Positions 50,201-62,433 of a stretch of 64,000 nucleotides of DNA are shown here, in pieces. The notes beneath the pieces are model-generated. The model had not been told where the DNA came from, ran no database searches, and worked only from the letters and a program-made list of their open reading frames with translations. The translations under genes and the position numbers were made by a program. The first letter of the stretch is position 1. Every line of letters starts with the position of its first letter. This DNA is from Molossus alvarezi (taxonomy: Eukaryota; Chordata; Mammalia; Chiroptera; Molossidae), in assembly GCA_037176705.1 (NCBI GenBank), contig CM073885.1:167266290-167330289 (forward strand). The letters run 5' to 3'.

Positions 50201-51336
50201 TCTTTGTTTCTTGGTGAGTCTAGCTAAGGGTCCATCAATCTTGTTTATCTTTTCGAAAAACCAGCTCTTTGTTTCATTGATCCTTTGAATTGTTTTTTTT
50301 TGGTCTCTATGTCATTTATTTCTGCTCTGATCTTTACTATTTCCTTCCTTCTACTTGCTCTGGGGTTTTCTTTTTGTTTGCTTTCTAATTCTTTAAGTTG
50401 TGAGGTTAGACAGTCAATTAGAAATTTTTCTTGTTTTTTGAGGTAGGCCTGTAGTGCTATGAACTTCCCTCTCAGAACTGCTTTCGCTGCATCCCATAGA
50501 TTTTGTGTTGTTGTGTGTTCATTTTCATTGGTTTCCAGGAAGTTTTTAATTTCTTCCTTGATCTCCTCGGTGACCCATTCATTGTTTAATAACATGCTAT
50601 TTAGCCTCCATGTGTTGAAATGTCTTTGCATGTTCTTGTTGCAATTGATTTCTAGTTTCATGCCATTGTGATCTGAGAAGATGCTTGATATGATTTCAAT
50701 CTTCTTGAACTTGTAGAGATTTAGTTTGTGTCCTATCATGTGGTCTATCTTTGAGAATGTCCCATGTGCACTTGAGAAGAATGTGAATTCTGTAGTTTTG
50801 GGGTGTAATTCTCTGTAGATATCTATTAAATCCATTTGGTCTAGTGCTTCATTTAGAGTCTCTGTTTCCTTGCTAATTTTTTGCCTGGAGGATCTATCCA
50901 GTGCTGTCAATGGGGTGTTGAAGTCCCCTGCTATGATTGTATTGTTGTCGATTTCTCCTTGGAAGTCCTCCAGAAGTTTTTTAACATATTTTGGTGCTCC
51001 TATATTGGGTGCATATATGTGTTTCAAGGTTATATCTTCCTGTTAGATAGATCCTTTCAATATTATGTAGTGGCCGTCTTTGTCTCTAGTTATGGTCTTC
51101 ATTTTGAAATCTATTTTATCAGATATGAGAATTGCTACCCCAGCTTTTTTTTGCTTTCCATTTGCTTGGAAAATTTTTTTCCATCCCTTCACTTTCAACC
51201 TATGTGAATCTTTTGTTGAGAGGTGGGTCTCTTGTAAACAACATATAGATGAGTCATGCTTTCTTATCCAATCAGCTACTCTGTGTCTCTTTATGGGAGC
51301 ATTCAATCCATTTACGTTTAAGGTGATTATTGATAT
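47265..51336 (-). mobile_element. 5'-truncated L1, about 4.1 kb
   Basis: Antisense L1 from a T-rich tail (47262-47320) to a truncation point a few codons inside ORF2. Exact 16-bp duplication TGGTACTTCAATCTTT at 47249-47264 and 51337-51352. ORF1 and the 5' UTR are absent. Confidence 0.95.
47667..51336 (-). pseudogene. L1 ORF2 (endonuclease-RT-Cys domain), decayed
   Basis: Reads right to left. The endonuclease N-terminus is at 51043-51336 (ITLNVNGLNAPIKRHRVADW, CCLQETHL). Its rest is in 50245-51027 ([30 protein letters not shown]). RT is at 49790-50071 and 49055-49750 ([42 protein letters not shown]). The C-terminal part is 48501-48994 and 47667-48452 ([18 protein letters not shown]). A TAA separates the first two pieces near 51043, and a frameshift lies at the T run near 50290-50300. 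The catalytic motifs themselves survive. It is less damaged than the copy at 56232-60304. Confidence 0.92.
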
Positions 51337-51352
51337 TGGTACTTCAATCTTT

Positions 51353-54190
51353 ACTGAACTATATTTCACTAATTTTTTTTCTATTTAAGATTAGCATGAA
51401 TGTTTATCAATAATAAGATTTCCACTTTAAATTTCTGAAATATTTTTTTATTATACAGTTGAAAGATATGCTTCACAGTCTTTAAACAAATATATGACAT
51501 AGAAGCTGCAAGTGGACTTAAAATGAGTAGATGCAGAACTCGAGAAATTTACTACCCGTCAGATCTAACATACAGAAATGAGTTTCAGTAAAACACACAG
51601 GTATTTGTACATGCACAAATACTAAGCCAGGGCCAGTAACCAACTTCCCTATTATTGAATGCAACGGAACATGCACAGATACATTCACAAAGTGGTATAT
51701 GTGAGTTTCTGAAAAGCCGTTTTTAGAAGAATCACACCAGAAAAGGGCTGATGGGAAAGTAGGTCTGGGAAAGCCACAATGAGCAGAGGTAACTAAGTTA
51801 TACAGTACTGACACAAGTAATAGCAACCATAGTAAAAATACCAGCATAGTAAATAAAGAAGCTTTTCAGTGAAATAGTACTTCGCCTAAAAAGGGAGGGG
51901 GTAATGTGGGAGGCAATGAGTCTTGATGGAGGGTGGTATAAAAAAGTTAAGAGCTATTGAATAATGGAGACCAAGGGAAAGTGACCAAAGATTGGAGAAA
52001 CCATAGGACCAATAGTACTTCTAAACGAGCATGTAGAGAAACACACTCAGCAGCCCTGCCTTCCACTGGGACTGTCTGGGCTCGGCTGGTCTAGTGTTGA
52101 CATCTGCTGTGCCTTGGTGGCACAGGCGTTACTGTAGTGGGAAAAGTCACGCAGGAATCAACACAGCTCTGTGTTGTATTGACCTAATTCCCTCATCGGT
52201 CAGTTGCATACAAACTTCATGTTTTAGGGACCATGCATCGGATACGTGATAATGCAGACAATGGAAGGAAACTAATATATGTTAAACACCTAGTGGGTGC
52301 CAAGATCAAACCAGACCCAGCACATACATTATCACCTTTAAATGGAATGGTGTTTAATACAGAACGGTTTCCTGAAGGATATGAGCAAAATGAGAATGCA
52401 TAAATTGTCTGGAATTTTGCCTCAGAGGAGTTGGGACATACAGAGTTTTAAATTATTGATTACAAGGTCAGGAAGGAGCTCAGCATGAAAAACAAAAACA
52501 GCAGCTAACCAGCATGATTAGGATTTATGTCAACTAGTTTACTTTTTGGTCTTTTTGTTTTTGTCCACTCTCATGATCATTTCTAGCAAATCTCTAGGTT
52601 CATTAAGGCTAGTTTAATTGCCAGTGGCATCAAACCTTGAGGGAGATTATTTAAGAATACAAGGTATCTCAGGAAACCCAAGATCAGATAAATAGTCCAG
52701 CCTCAGGAAGGTTCTAAAACCAGGAAATGAAAAAGAGGGAACTTGAGCAGTGATCTCTGTGTGCCTCTGACCTTTTTAATTGCTTCTCTCTACACTTCTG
52801 CTTTGGTACCCGCTCTTGGGACCAGCGCTGTCTGCTGCAGCACACATAGACAGAAACATGCCTGCACCACAGGATTCAAGAGTCCAACACATTGCTGCAG
52901 AAACTGACTGGTAACATTTCTAAATTTTCTAGTAAGGGGCGCTGATTGACCTATCTTGGGTCAAATGGCCACTCTCAAACTCTTGTATTGTAATCAGATG
53001 GCAGGGACATGCTGTATAAACATGCCTACTGGGCCCCCACCTTGGAGGCAGCATGGATAGGGGAGTGGTTGAATGAAGGGGGTGGGATAAATAAGTTCAC
53101 TATTGGCTCTTTGAAAATGTACTCTTAGAACTGTATTCATTTAACAAATACTCCACAAACAAGTATATTGAAGGGTATTCCCCAGTGAGTTCATGTACCC
53201 ATAGATGGCTAGTCCAATGGCATAGGTAAGGGTAATGAAATGATCTAGCACATGCAGTAGGAATCGAGATTGGGGGATGGGAATTGGAAATACTGTGACG
53301 GAGATTGTTCAGAATGGGGGATTTAGCTCTAGTTATTATGTTTCCCTTCCTGCTGGGAGAAAAAAAAAACCCACAAACAATAAGGTGGGGAAGGAGGCAA
53401 AGAGAACATACTTTAAAAATTTCCTTGAAGCTGTAGCACATCAATTTGACATAGCTAATTAGCAACATTTTGTTGCATGGTCAAATTAAAAGGAAACCTA
53501 GGAAATGTGTTTGTTCAAAACTAAGGTAAAGGTAAGGAATGGATATTTGTTTAGAGAACATATAGTCTTCTGTAAGTTTATACTAGGCAATTTCTCAGTC
53601 TTAGAGTATATAAAATTATCACTAATATTTATTGTCAATTAAGAATGAATATAAATATGCACATTTCTGCTGGTAACCTCCACCCAGTGTTCTTTGCTCG
53701 GTTTCTCCACATGCTCTCTGTTAAGGTTGCTTATTGTTTAGTCCTCTTCAGTCTTTGGGCATCTTTGCCTGTCTCCATAGTTCATCACCTTGAACATTTC
53801 TTAAACCATCACACTTCCATCAAGATCACGTTCCCTTTTTAGTTTAGGTAAATTAATTGAACTATTTCTTTAAATTTTCACCAACCCTGGTTTTCACTAA
53901 ATTTTTACAAGGAAAAACATGTTCCTGATTTCATAGGTGAAATGATGCAGTGTTTTAATTTATATCTACAATTAACGATGAGGTTAAATTTTTTAAAACT
54001 AGTATGCTTGTTATTATAGGTCATTCACATTTCTTCTTTTCACAGTAGCCCATTTATTTCGTTGCTAAAATTTTCTGTTGAGTTTTTGCTTTCTTATATT
54101 AATTTGGACATGTTCTTTCTTTACTAATTATATAAATCCTCTTTTATAAGATATGTTGTAAATATTACTTTCTTACTTTTTATTTATTTA
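51353..54190. other. Intronic sequence with one MIR-like patch
   Basis: About 2.8 kb. 52275-52345 resembles MIR (TTAAACACCTAGTGGGTGCC, CACATACATTATCACC). The hydrophobic 109-codon minus-strand frame at 51518-51847 has no recognisable homology. Nothing else is called. Confidence 0.45.
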
Positions 54191-54204
54191 TGTCTTTAAA
54201 CTGA

Positions 54205-54360
54205 AGTTTTATATTGATTAGAGAGAGAGAAACATTAATTTGTTATTCCACTTATTATGCATTGATTGGTTTATTATTGCATCGCCCTGACTGGGGATGG
54301 AACCTGCAACCTTGGCGTACTAGGTGGCGCTCTAGCCAATTGAGCTACCCAGTCAGGGCT
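54205..54360 (-). mobile_element. tRNA-derived SINE of a second, older family
   Basis: Antisense. On the minus strand it reads AGCCCTGACTGGGTAGCTCA, ATTGGCTAGAGCGCCACC and GGTTGCAGGTTCCATCCCC, so boxes A and B are recognisable. The body (TGCATAATAAGTGGAATAAC) is unlike Ves. Confidence 0.75.
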
Positions 54361-55474
54361 CTTTATATAGTCTTATAGAAAACATCTTATGTAATTTATT
54401 TAATTTAATATAATTAAGGTTTTACTCTATAGGTTTGCCTTTATCACTAGGCTTAAGAAACACTCAGATTAAATGTTCTTTATATATTTTTCATCTATAC
54501 ATTTTAGTGCCAATATTTAGATGTCTTCGAGCCATACATAATTTTTCATCACCAGATTTTTGTCTTACTTTAATAATAATTTATACTTTTGGTTGTTCCT
54601 TCTTCTCAAGTCCTTTGCCAAAATAATTCACCGTAACTTTGTTTTGTTATATTTTTTTTTCTTTACATGTTGGCACATTTGACTTTCCTAGTATTTTAAT
54701 CTACAATTTTGTATTTTATTCTGTTTCCATTACATGGAGGGAACACCCTGGATTCGTTTTAGTTGTTTATTTTTTAATAGTTAATTATAATTCTCTTAAT
54801 TGTCCCACTGTGGTGGAAAATAAATGTGAAATACAATGATTATCATGATTATCAAGGACTGATTTGTTTGGCAGGGACATGATTTTATGTTATTGCTTTA
54901 AATGTGAGCTTAGTCCAAAGTATTAATAGGTTCTTTTAATCTGTACTAAAGCTAAATGTGTTGGTTGAGCTAATAAAAAAAACTAAAAATATTAAGAAAT
55001 TAATAGTTTTATTATTGACTAACTGAAATTTTACGTGGTAAAATGTGTCTAGATCATCTTTAATGTGAGTTATTTTATGCCTAGATATCTTTTCATGAGT
55101 TGAGTCATTGATTGCAAGCTGTCTCCACGGTTATTAACTGTTGTAAGCACATTGAAATGAAGTTGAGTGGAATGCAGCCTTCTCTGGGATTTGAATGCAA
55201 TTGCCCAATAAGCTGTGGGATGTCTGTAAGAAACCAAGGGACACACGCTTTGTAGAATATGGAGGCCTTCAACAAGGGGGAAACCGTAGCCTGTGTTTAA
55301 ATGATTGGAAAAAAATGGGTTCTCTTGTTGTCAAGGATCCAAGAAAGCTCATTTCTGGAAATCAATCCTCTCCCTGCCTTTTGTCTCACTGGTTCTGATG
55401 CTAATATTACCTACAGCCTATGATAAATGTACATCTCTGAAGAGGCAACCGTTGTTTTTCTTCCTTCTGCCCCA

Positions 55475-55480
<6 letters not shown>
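54361..55480. other. Intronic sequence, no recognised element
   Basis: AT-rich and unclassified. Confidence 0.4.
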
Positions 55481-55517
<37 letters not shown>

Positions 55518-55550
55518 TCTCCTGTAAAAAAAAAAAAAAAAAAAAAAAAA
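55480..55550. repeat. (CT)n microsatellite and A24 run
   Basis: About 32 bp of CT, then TTTCTTTTCTCCTGT and an A-only stretch of about 24 bases. Confidence 0.95.
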
Positions 55551-55963
55551 GTTAACTTTCTATTGTGAGATGTATCAGTGATCATAGTTATCAACCCTGG
55601 CTGCCCATTAACATCCCTTGAGGAGATTAAAATCCTATCTCTGCCCAGGCCCCGTTCCAGACCATTTAAATCAATACCTGAGTGTGGGCTCCAGGTACCC
55701 ATAGTTTTTAAAGCTTCAGGTTATTCTAATGTGCCCTTTATTATTTGCAATCTTATTATACATATAAAATAGTAATTTAAGTGTATGTTTTAGCATAATA
55801 TTAAAATGATCCCCAAGGTACTCTACATAAATTATCATAAAGATGTAAAAATTTGACCCATGAATAATTTAAATATAATTGTCAATTAGCTTTGATAAAA
55901 TAAGTATTTTATTACATGATTGAGTCATATTTATCACAAAAGTCTGGAGATGCAGATTTAGTT
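55551..55963. other. Intronic sequence, no recognised element
   Basis: Unclassified. Confidence 0.4.
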
Positions 55964-56231
55964 CACTCATTGTTTTTTTTTTGTTTGTTTGATTTTTTAT
56001 TGATTAATTTTTGTTACAGATGATTCTCCTTTTTCCCCCCACTGATTCCCCCCTCCCCCTTCCCTCCCTGCCCCTTCCCCAGATTGTTGTCCATGTCCAC
56101 TGTTCATGCATACATGCGTATAAGTTCTGTGGTGCATCCCTCCCCCACCTCCCCACTCCTTAGGGGATTGTCAGTCTGTACCCCGCTTCCGCGTCTCTGG
56201 GACTACCCCATTCCTCAAATTGTTATGTTCA

Positions 56232-59200
56232 TTATATTCCACAAATCAGTGAAATCATATGATACTTGTCTTTCTCTGTTTGGCTTCTTTCACTTAGGAT
56301 GATACATTCCAGGTCCCTCCATGTAGTCTCAAAGGATAAGAGATCTTTCTTTCTTACCGCTGCGTAGTACTCCATTGTGTATATGTACCACAGCTTTTTG
56401 ATCCATTCGTCTACTGATGGGCACTTGGGCTGTTTCCAGATCTTAGCGAATGTAAATAGTGCTGCTACAAAGATGGGGGTACATATATTCTTTCTTATTG
56501 GTGTTTTATGCTTCTTAGGGTATATTCCTAGAAGTGGGATCACTGGGTCAAATGGAAGATCAATTTTTAATTTTTTGAGGTGACACCATATTGTTTTCCA
56601 TAGTGGCTGCACCAGTCTGCATTCTCACCAGCAGTGCACTAGAGTCCCCTTTTCTCCACACCCTCGCCAACACTTGTTTGATGATTTGTTGATGGCGGCC
56701 ATTCTGACAGGTGTGAGGTGATACCTCATTGTTGTTTTGATTTGCATCTCTCTGATGATTAGTGATGATGAGCATTTCTTCATATGTCTCTTAGCCATTT
56801 GTATGTCCTGTTTGGAGAGGTGTCTATTTAGTTCCTCTGCCCATTTTTTAATTGGATTCTTTGTCTTCCTTTTGTGGAGCTGTATGAGCACTCTATATGT
56901 ATTGGAAATTAACCCCTTATCTGATATATCATTGGCAATTATGCTCTCCCATACAGTGGGTAGCCTTTCCGTTTTGATGATTGTATCTTTCACTGTGCAG
57001 AAGCTTTTGAGTTTGATGTAGTCCCATGTTTTCATTTTCTCCTTTGTTTCTGTTGCCTTAGGTGATGTGTCAGTAAAAATTCTGCTGCATATGATGTCTG
57101 AGATTTTGTTGCCCACAGTCTCCTCTAGGATTTTTATGGATTCATGAGTTACATTTAAGTCTTTTATCCATTTTGAGTTTATTTTGGTGTAGGGTGTAAG
57201 TTGATGGTCTAGTTTCATTTTTCGGCAAGTAGCTGTCCAATTTTCCCAGCACCATTTATTAAAGAAGCTGTCCTTACTCCACTGTATGCTCTTGCCACCT
57301 TTGTCAAATATTAATTGAGCAAATTGCCTTGGGTCCATTTCTGGGTTCTCTATTCTGTCCCACTGGTCTATATACCTGTTCTTGTGCCAGTACCAGGCTG
57401 TTTTGATTATGGTGGCTTTGTAGTATAATCTGAAATCTGGTATTGTGATCCCTCCAACTTTGTTCTTCCTTTTCAAGATTGCTGTGGCTATTTGAGGCCT
57501 TTTTTGGTTCCATATGAACTTTTTTTTTTTTTAATTTTTTTAATTTTTTTTTTTTCATTTTTTATTCAGATAGAGTGGGAGGGAGAGAGAGAGAGAGAGA
57601 AACATCGACGTGAAAGGGACACATCGAGTGGCTGCCACCCACACGACCAACCAGGGCCGGGGACAAACTGCAACCGAGGTACATGCCCTTAGCAGGAACC
57701 GAACCTGGGTCTCTCCGGACCGCAGGCCGACGCTTTAACCGCTGAGCCAAACCGGCCAGGGCCCATATGAACTTTTGAAGTAATTGTTCTAATTCTGTGA
57801 AGTATGCCGTTGGTATTTTGATGGGGATTGCGTTGAATCTATAGATTGCTTTGGGTAATATGGACATTTTAATGATGTTAATTCTCCCAATCCATGAACA
57901 GGGTATGTGCTTCCACTTTTTTACATCTTGCTCTATTTCTTTTTTCAAAGACCTGTCGTTTTCTGCGAATAGGTCCTTTATTTCTTTGGTTAAGTTTATT
58001 CCTAGGTATTTTAATTTCTTTTCCGCAATGGTAAATGGTATTGTTTGCTTAGTTTCTCTTTCTGTGAGTTCATCATTGGTGTATAAGAATGCCATCGATT
58101 TCTTGACATTAATTTTGTATCCTGCTACTTTGCCAAATTCATTTATTAAGTCTAGTAAGCTTTTGGTGGAGTCTTTGGGTTTTCTATGTACAGTATCATG
58201 TCATCTGCAAATAATGACAATTTCACTTCCTCCTTTCCAATTTGGATCCCTTTTATTTTTTCTTCCTGTCTGATTGCTGTGGCTAAGACTTCCAGTACTA
58301 TGTTAAATAGGAGTGGCGAAAGTGGGCATCCTTGCCTTGTTCCTGTTCTTAAGGGAAATGCTTTTAGTTTTTGCCCATTGAGTATGATGTTGACTGTAGG
58401 TCTTTCATATATGGCTTTTATTATGTCTAGATATGATCCCTCTATTCCCACACTGCTGAGCCTTTTTATCAGAAATGGATGCTGGATTTTGTCGAAGGCT
58501 TTTTCAGCATCTATTGATATGATCATGTGGTTTTTATTCTTCAATTAATTTATGTGGTGTATCACATTTATTGATTTGCGAATATTGTACCAGCCTTGCA
58601 TCCCTGGGATGAATCCCACTTGGTCATGATGGATAATTTTTCTGGTGTATTGCTGGATTTGATTTGCTAGTATTTTGTTCAGGATTTTGGCATCTATGTT
58701 CATCAGGGATATTGGCCTGTAGTTTTCTTTCTTTGTTGTGTCTTTTTCTGGTTTTGGAATTAAAATTATTCTGGCTTCATAAAACGAGTTTGGAAGTCTT
58801 CCTTCTTCTTGAATTTTTTGAAATAGTTTGAGGAGAATTGGTATTAGTTCTTCTTTGAATGTTCGGTAAAACTCCCCCGTGAAGCCATCCCGGCCTGGGC
58901 TTTTGTTTGCTGGGAGAGTCTTGATTACATGTTCAATTTCTTCTGTTGTTATTGTTCTGTTCAAGTTTTCAATCTCTTCCTGATCCAGTTTTGGGAGACT
59001 ATGTGTTTCTAGAAATTTGTCCATTTTGCTTAGATTTTCGAATTTGTTGCCGTATAATTGTTCATAGTAGTTGTTAACAATCTTTTGTATTTCTGTGGTG
59101 TCAGTTGTTATCTCTCCTCTTTCATTTCTGATTTTATGTATTTGGGTTCTCTCTCTTTGTTTCTTGGTGAGTCTAGCTAAGTGTCCATCAATCTTGTTTA

Positions 59201-60304
59201 TCTTTTTGAAAAACCAGCTCTTTGTTTTATTGATCCTCTGAATTGTTTTTTTGGTCTCTATGTGGTTTATTTCTGCTCTGATACTTACTATTTCCTTTCA
59301 TCTACTTGCTCTGGGGTTTTCTTTTTGTTTACTCTCTAGTTCTTTAAGTTGTGAGGTTAGGTAGTCTATTAGAGATTTTTCTTCTTTTTTGAGGTAGGCC
59401 TGTAGTGCTATGAACTTCCCTCTCAGAACTGCTTTTGCTGCATCCCATAGATTTTGTATTGTTGTGTCCTCATTTTCATTGGTTTCCAGGAAGTTTTTGA
59501 TTTCTTCCTTGATCTCCTCGGTGACCCATTCATTGTTTAATAACATTCTATTTAACTTCCATGTGTTAAAATGTCTTTGTATGTTCATCTTGCAATTGAT
59601 TTCTAGTTTCATACCATTGTGGTCTGAGAAGATGCTTGTTATAATTTCAATCTTCTTGAACTTGTAGAGACTTAGTTTGTGCAATAACATGTGGTCTATC
59701 TTTGAGAATGTTCCATGTGCACTTGAGAAGAATGTGAATTCTGTAGTTTTGGGGTGTAGTTCTCTGTAGATATCTATTAAATCCATTTGGTCTAGTGCTT
59801 CATTTAGAGTCTCTGTTTCCTTGCTAATTTTTTTCTAGAGGATCTATCCAGTGATGTGAGCGGGGTGTTGAAGTCCCCTGCTATGATTGTTTTGCTATCG
59901 ATTTCTCCTTTGAAGTCCTCCAATAGTTTTTTAATATATTTTGGTGCTCCTATATTGGGTGCATATATGTTTATCAAGGTTATATCTTCCTGTTGGATAG
60001 ATCATTTCAATATTATGTAGTGGCCTTCTTTGTCTCTAGTTATGGCCTTCAATCTGAAGTCTATTTTATCAGATATAAGTATGGCTACCCCAGCTTTTTT
60101 TTCTTTTCCATTTGCTTGAAAGATTTTTTTCCATCCCTTTACTTTCAATCTATGTGAGTCTTTTGTTGTGAGGTGGGTCTCTTGTAAACAGCATATAGAT
60201 GAGTCATGCTTTCTTATCCAATCAGCTACTCTGTGTCTTTTTATGGGAGCATTCAGTCCATTTACATTTAAGGTGGTTATTGATATGTACTTATTTATTG
60301 CCAT
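56232..60304 (-). pseudogene. L1 ORF2 (endonuclease, RT, Cys-rich C-terminus), disrupted
   Basis: About 1,270 codons once the SINE is removed, the usual L1 ORF2 size. The start is MAINKYISITTLNVNGLNAP at 60304. The endonuclease has the [10 protein letters not shown] motif (59298-59786). RT blocks are [18 protein letters not shown] (58545-59024) and [16 protein letters not shown] plus FADDMILYI (58152-58544). C-terminal blocks are [17 protein letters not shown] and [14 protein letters not shown]. Lesions seen: TGA at 60002-60004, a frameshift between 60002 and 59786, stops at 59298, 58545 and 56625, a frameshift near 58170, and the SINE at 57524-57762. Confidence 0.93.
57524..57762 (-). mobile_element. 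Ves-type SINE nested in L1 ORF2
   Basis: Antisense copy with T-rich tail, GAGAAACATCGACGTGAAAG, AACTGCAACCGAGGTACATG and AACCGGCCAGGGC. Exact 14-bp duplication CCATATGAACTTTT at 57510-57523 and 57763-57776 lies within L1 sequence, so it inserted after the L1. Confidence 0.96.
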
Positions 60305-60349
60305 TTTTGTTTAGTGTGGTTCTATTTTCCTTCCCATTTCTCCTGATAA

Positions 60350-61267
60350 TTACAGCAGTCCTTTTAACATTTCTTGCAGTGCTGGTTTGGTGCTAATGTA
60401 TTCCCTTAGCCTTTTTTTGTCTGGGAAGCTCTTTATTTGACCTTCTATTTTGAATGATAGCCTTGCTGGGTAGAGTAGTCTTGGATTCAGATCCTTGTTT
60501 TTCTTGACCTTGATTACTTCCTGCCATTCCCTTCTGGCCTGTAGTGTTTCTTGTGAGAAGTCAGCTGAGAGCCTTATGGGGTTTCCTTTGTAGGTAACCT
60601 GTTGCTTATCTCTTGCCGCTTTTAGGATTCTCTCTTTGTCTTTAATTTTTGGCAGTTTGATTACTATGTGTCTTGGTGTGGGCCTGTTTGGGTTCCTCTT
60701 ACTTGGGGCTCTCTGAGCTTCTTGAACTTGAATGCCTTCTTCCTTCACCAAATTAGGGAAGTTTTCTGTCAGTATTTCTTTGAATATATTCTCGAGCCCT
60801 CACTTACTTTCTTCTTCTTCAGGGACTCCTATGATGCAAATATTATTCCGTTTCCAGTTGTCCCACAGTTCTCTTAAGCTGTCTTCCTGTTTTTTAATCT
60901 TTTTTTTTTTTTTTTTTTTTTTTTTTTGGTTTTCTGATTGGTTGATTTCTTCTAGCCTGTCTTCTAATTCACTGATCCGGTCCTCAGCTTCCCCTACTCT
61001 GCTTTTTAGACCTTCCAGTGTGTTTTTCATTTCTGATATGTCATTCTTCATTTCTTCCTGTTGGTTTTTCATTTCCAGATGGTTTATTTTCAACATTTCT
61101 ATGTCTTTACTCATGTTGCTCATGTCCTTACACATGCTGTTGAGCTTCCTCAACATCATGGCTCTAAATTCTAGTTCTGTTAACTTGCTTAACTGCACCT
61201 CATTTATTTCATCTTCTGTAGAGGTCTCTTGATCTTTCATTTGGCTTTTGTTTCTGTTTCTCACCAT
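60350..61267 (-). pseudogene. L1 ORF1 (RNA-binding protein), one in-frame stop
   Basis: A 306-codon frame (including the terminal stop) from MVRNRNKSQMKDQ to ALQEMLKGLL. The order is a charged N-terminus, a heptad coiled coil (about residues 35-115), a nine-lysine run, an RRM-like part (DNWKRNNICIIGVPEEE) and a basic CTD (HIVIKLPKIKDKERILKAAR, FSQETLQARREW). The whole frame is open except one TGA at 60800-60802, about codon 156, where CGA to TGA CpG decay is a simple explanation. A 28-base A run (60900-60927, minus strand) encodes the lysines and keeps frame. Confidence 0.93.
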
Positions 61268-61440
61268 TTTGGTTATCACAGTGGGCTTTGGAGTCTGCCA
61301 AGTTTTCCCAGTGGAATTTGGTGTTCTGCTGTTTGTGGCTCCCTCTCCTGGGTTTGGATGCACCAGGGAGGACCCACTTTAATCCTGCCAAGTGCCCTGT
61401 TCTCCAGGAGTCTGTGTGGCTCCAGCTGAGAGCTTAGCAG

Positions 61441-62240
61441 GCTACAGCGTTCCCAGGGCCCGTGCAGGGTGGCAAGGGAGGCGGTGGGAGTAATTTCCCG
61501 CTGAGTTCCCTGGTACAGCCGAGTCCCCTGGTGCCCGCGAGTCTGTGGGCCTCAGCCGAGAGTTTAGCAGGCTACAGAGTTCCCAGGGCCCACGCATGGT
61601 GGCAAGGGAGGTGGTAGGATTGTCTTCTGGCCGAGTTCCCTGGCCCCGCCGAGTCCCCTGGTCTTCGGGAGACTGTGCAGCTCCAGCCAAGTGCTTAGCA
61701 GGCTACAGAGTTCCCAGGGCCCATGCAGGGTCGCAAGGGAGAGGGTAGGATTAACTTCCCGCCGAGTTCCCTGGTCCCACCGAGTTCCCTGTTCCCTCCG
61801 AGTTCCCTGGTCCCGCCTAGTGTCTTGGTCTCTGCGAGTCTGTGCAGCTCCAGCGGAGAGTTTAGCCGGCTACAGGGTTCCCAGGGCCCATGCAGGGTGG
61901 CAAGGGAGACAGTAGGATTAACTTCCCGCCGAGTTCCCTGGTCCCGCCGAGTTCCCTGGTCCCGCCGAGTTCCCTGGGGCCCGCGAGTCTGTGTGGCTCC
62001 AGCGGAGAGTTTAGCCGGCTACAGAGTTTCCAGGGCCCATGTACGGTGGGAAGGGAGACAGTAGGATTAACTTCCCGCCGAGTTCCCCGGTTCCGCCGAG
62101 TTCCCTGGGGCCCCAGAGTCTGTGTGGCTCCAGCGGAGAGTTTAGCCAGCTACAGAGTTTCCAGGGCCCATGCAGGGTGGCAAGGGAGACGGTAGGATTA
62201 ACTTCCCGCCGAGTTCCCTGGCCCCTGCCCAGGCCGCTGC
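61441..62240 (-). repeat. Tandem monomers in L1 5' UTR
   Basis: Six head-to-tail units, each starting GCTACAG on the plus strand at about 61441, 61571, 61702, 61869, 62018 and 62149. The last is partial. Spacings are 130, 131, 167, 149 and 131 bp. Inside each unit the motif CCGAGTTCCCTGGTCCCG recurs a variable number of times, and unit length changes in steps of about 18 bp. The array is CpG-rich, as expected of an L1 promoter. Confidence 0.92.
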
Positions 62241-62420
62241 GGACCCGGGGCTCTCGGTCCCCTCTCCCGTCCTCGCAAGCCTACCAGGATTGAGTGGGTG
62301 TTTCTGGTTAAGTGGTCCTCCAAGATGTCTTTCGGCTGCCCTTTCCTGATGGTTTGCCTTTATTTTCGTTGTAAATCCAGTTTGGTCTTGGGAGATGGTC
62401 TGTGTCGCTCCATTCACTTC

Positions 62421-62433
62421 GCCGCCATTTTTC
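62421..62433 (-). promoter_or_regulatory. YY1-like site at the L1 5' terminus
   Basis: Minus strand reads GAAAAATGGCGGC about 7 bp from the element's 5' end. It matches the YY1 core (AANATGGCGGC) that in human L1 sets accurate transcription start. Confidence 0.7.

Noticed and set aside
51518..51847. Minus-strand 109-codon frame with a hydrophobic N-terminus like a signal peptide
   Set aside because: No recognisable domain, no promoter or splice context, and AT-rich introns give such frames by chance.
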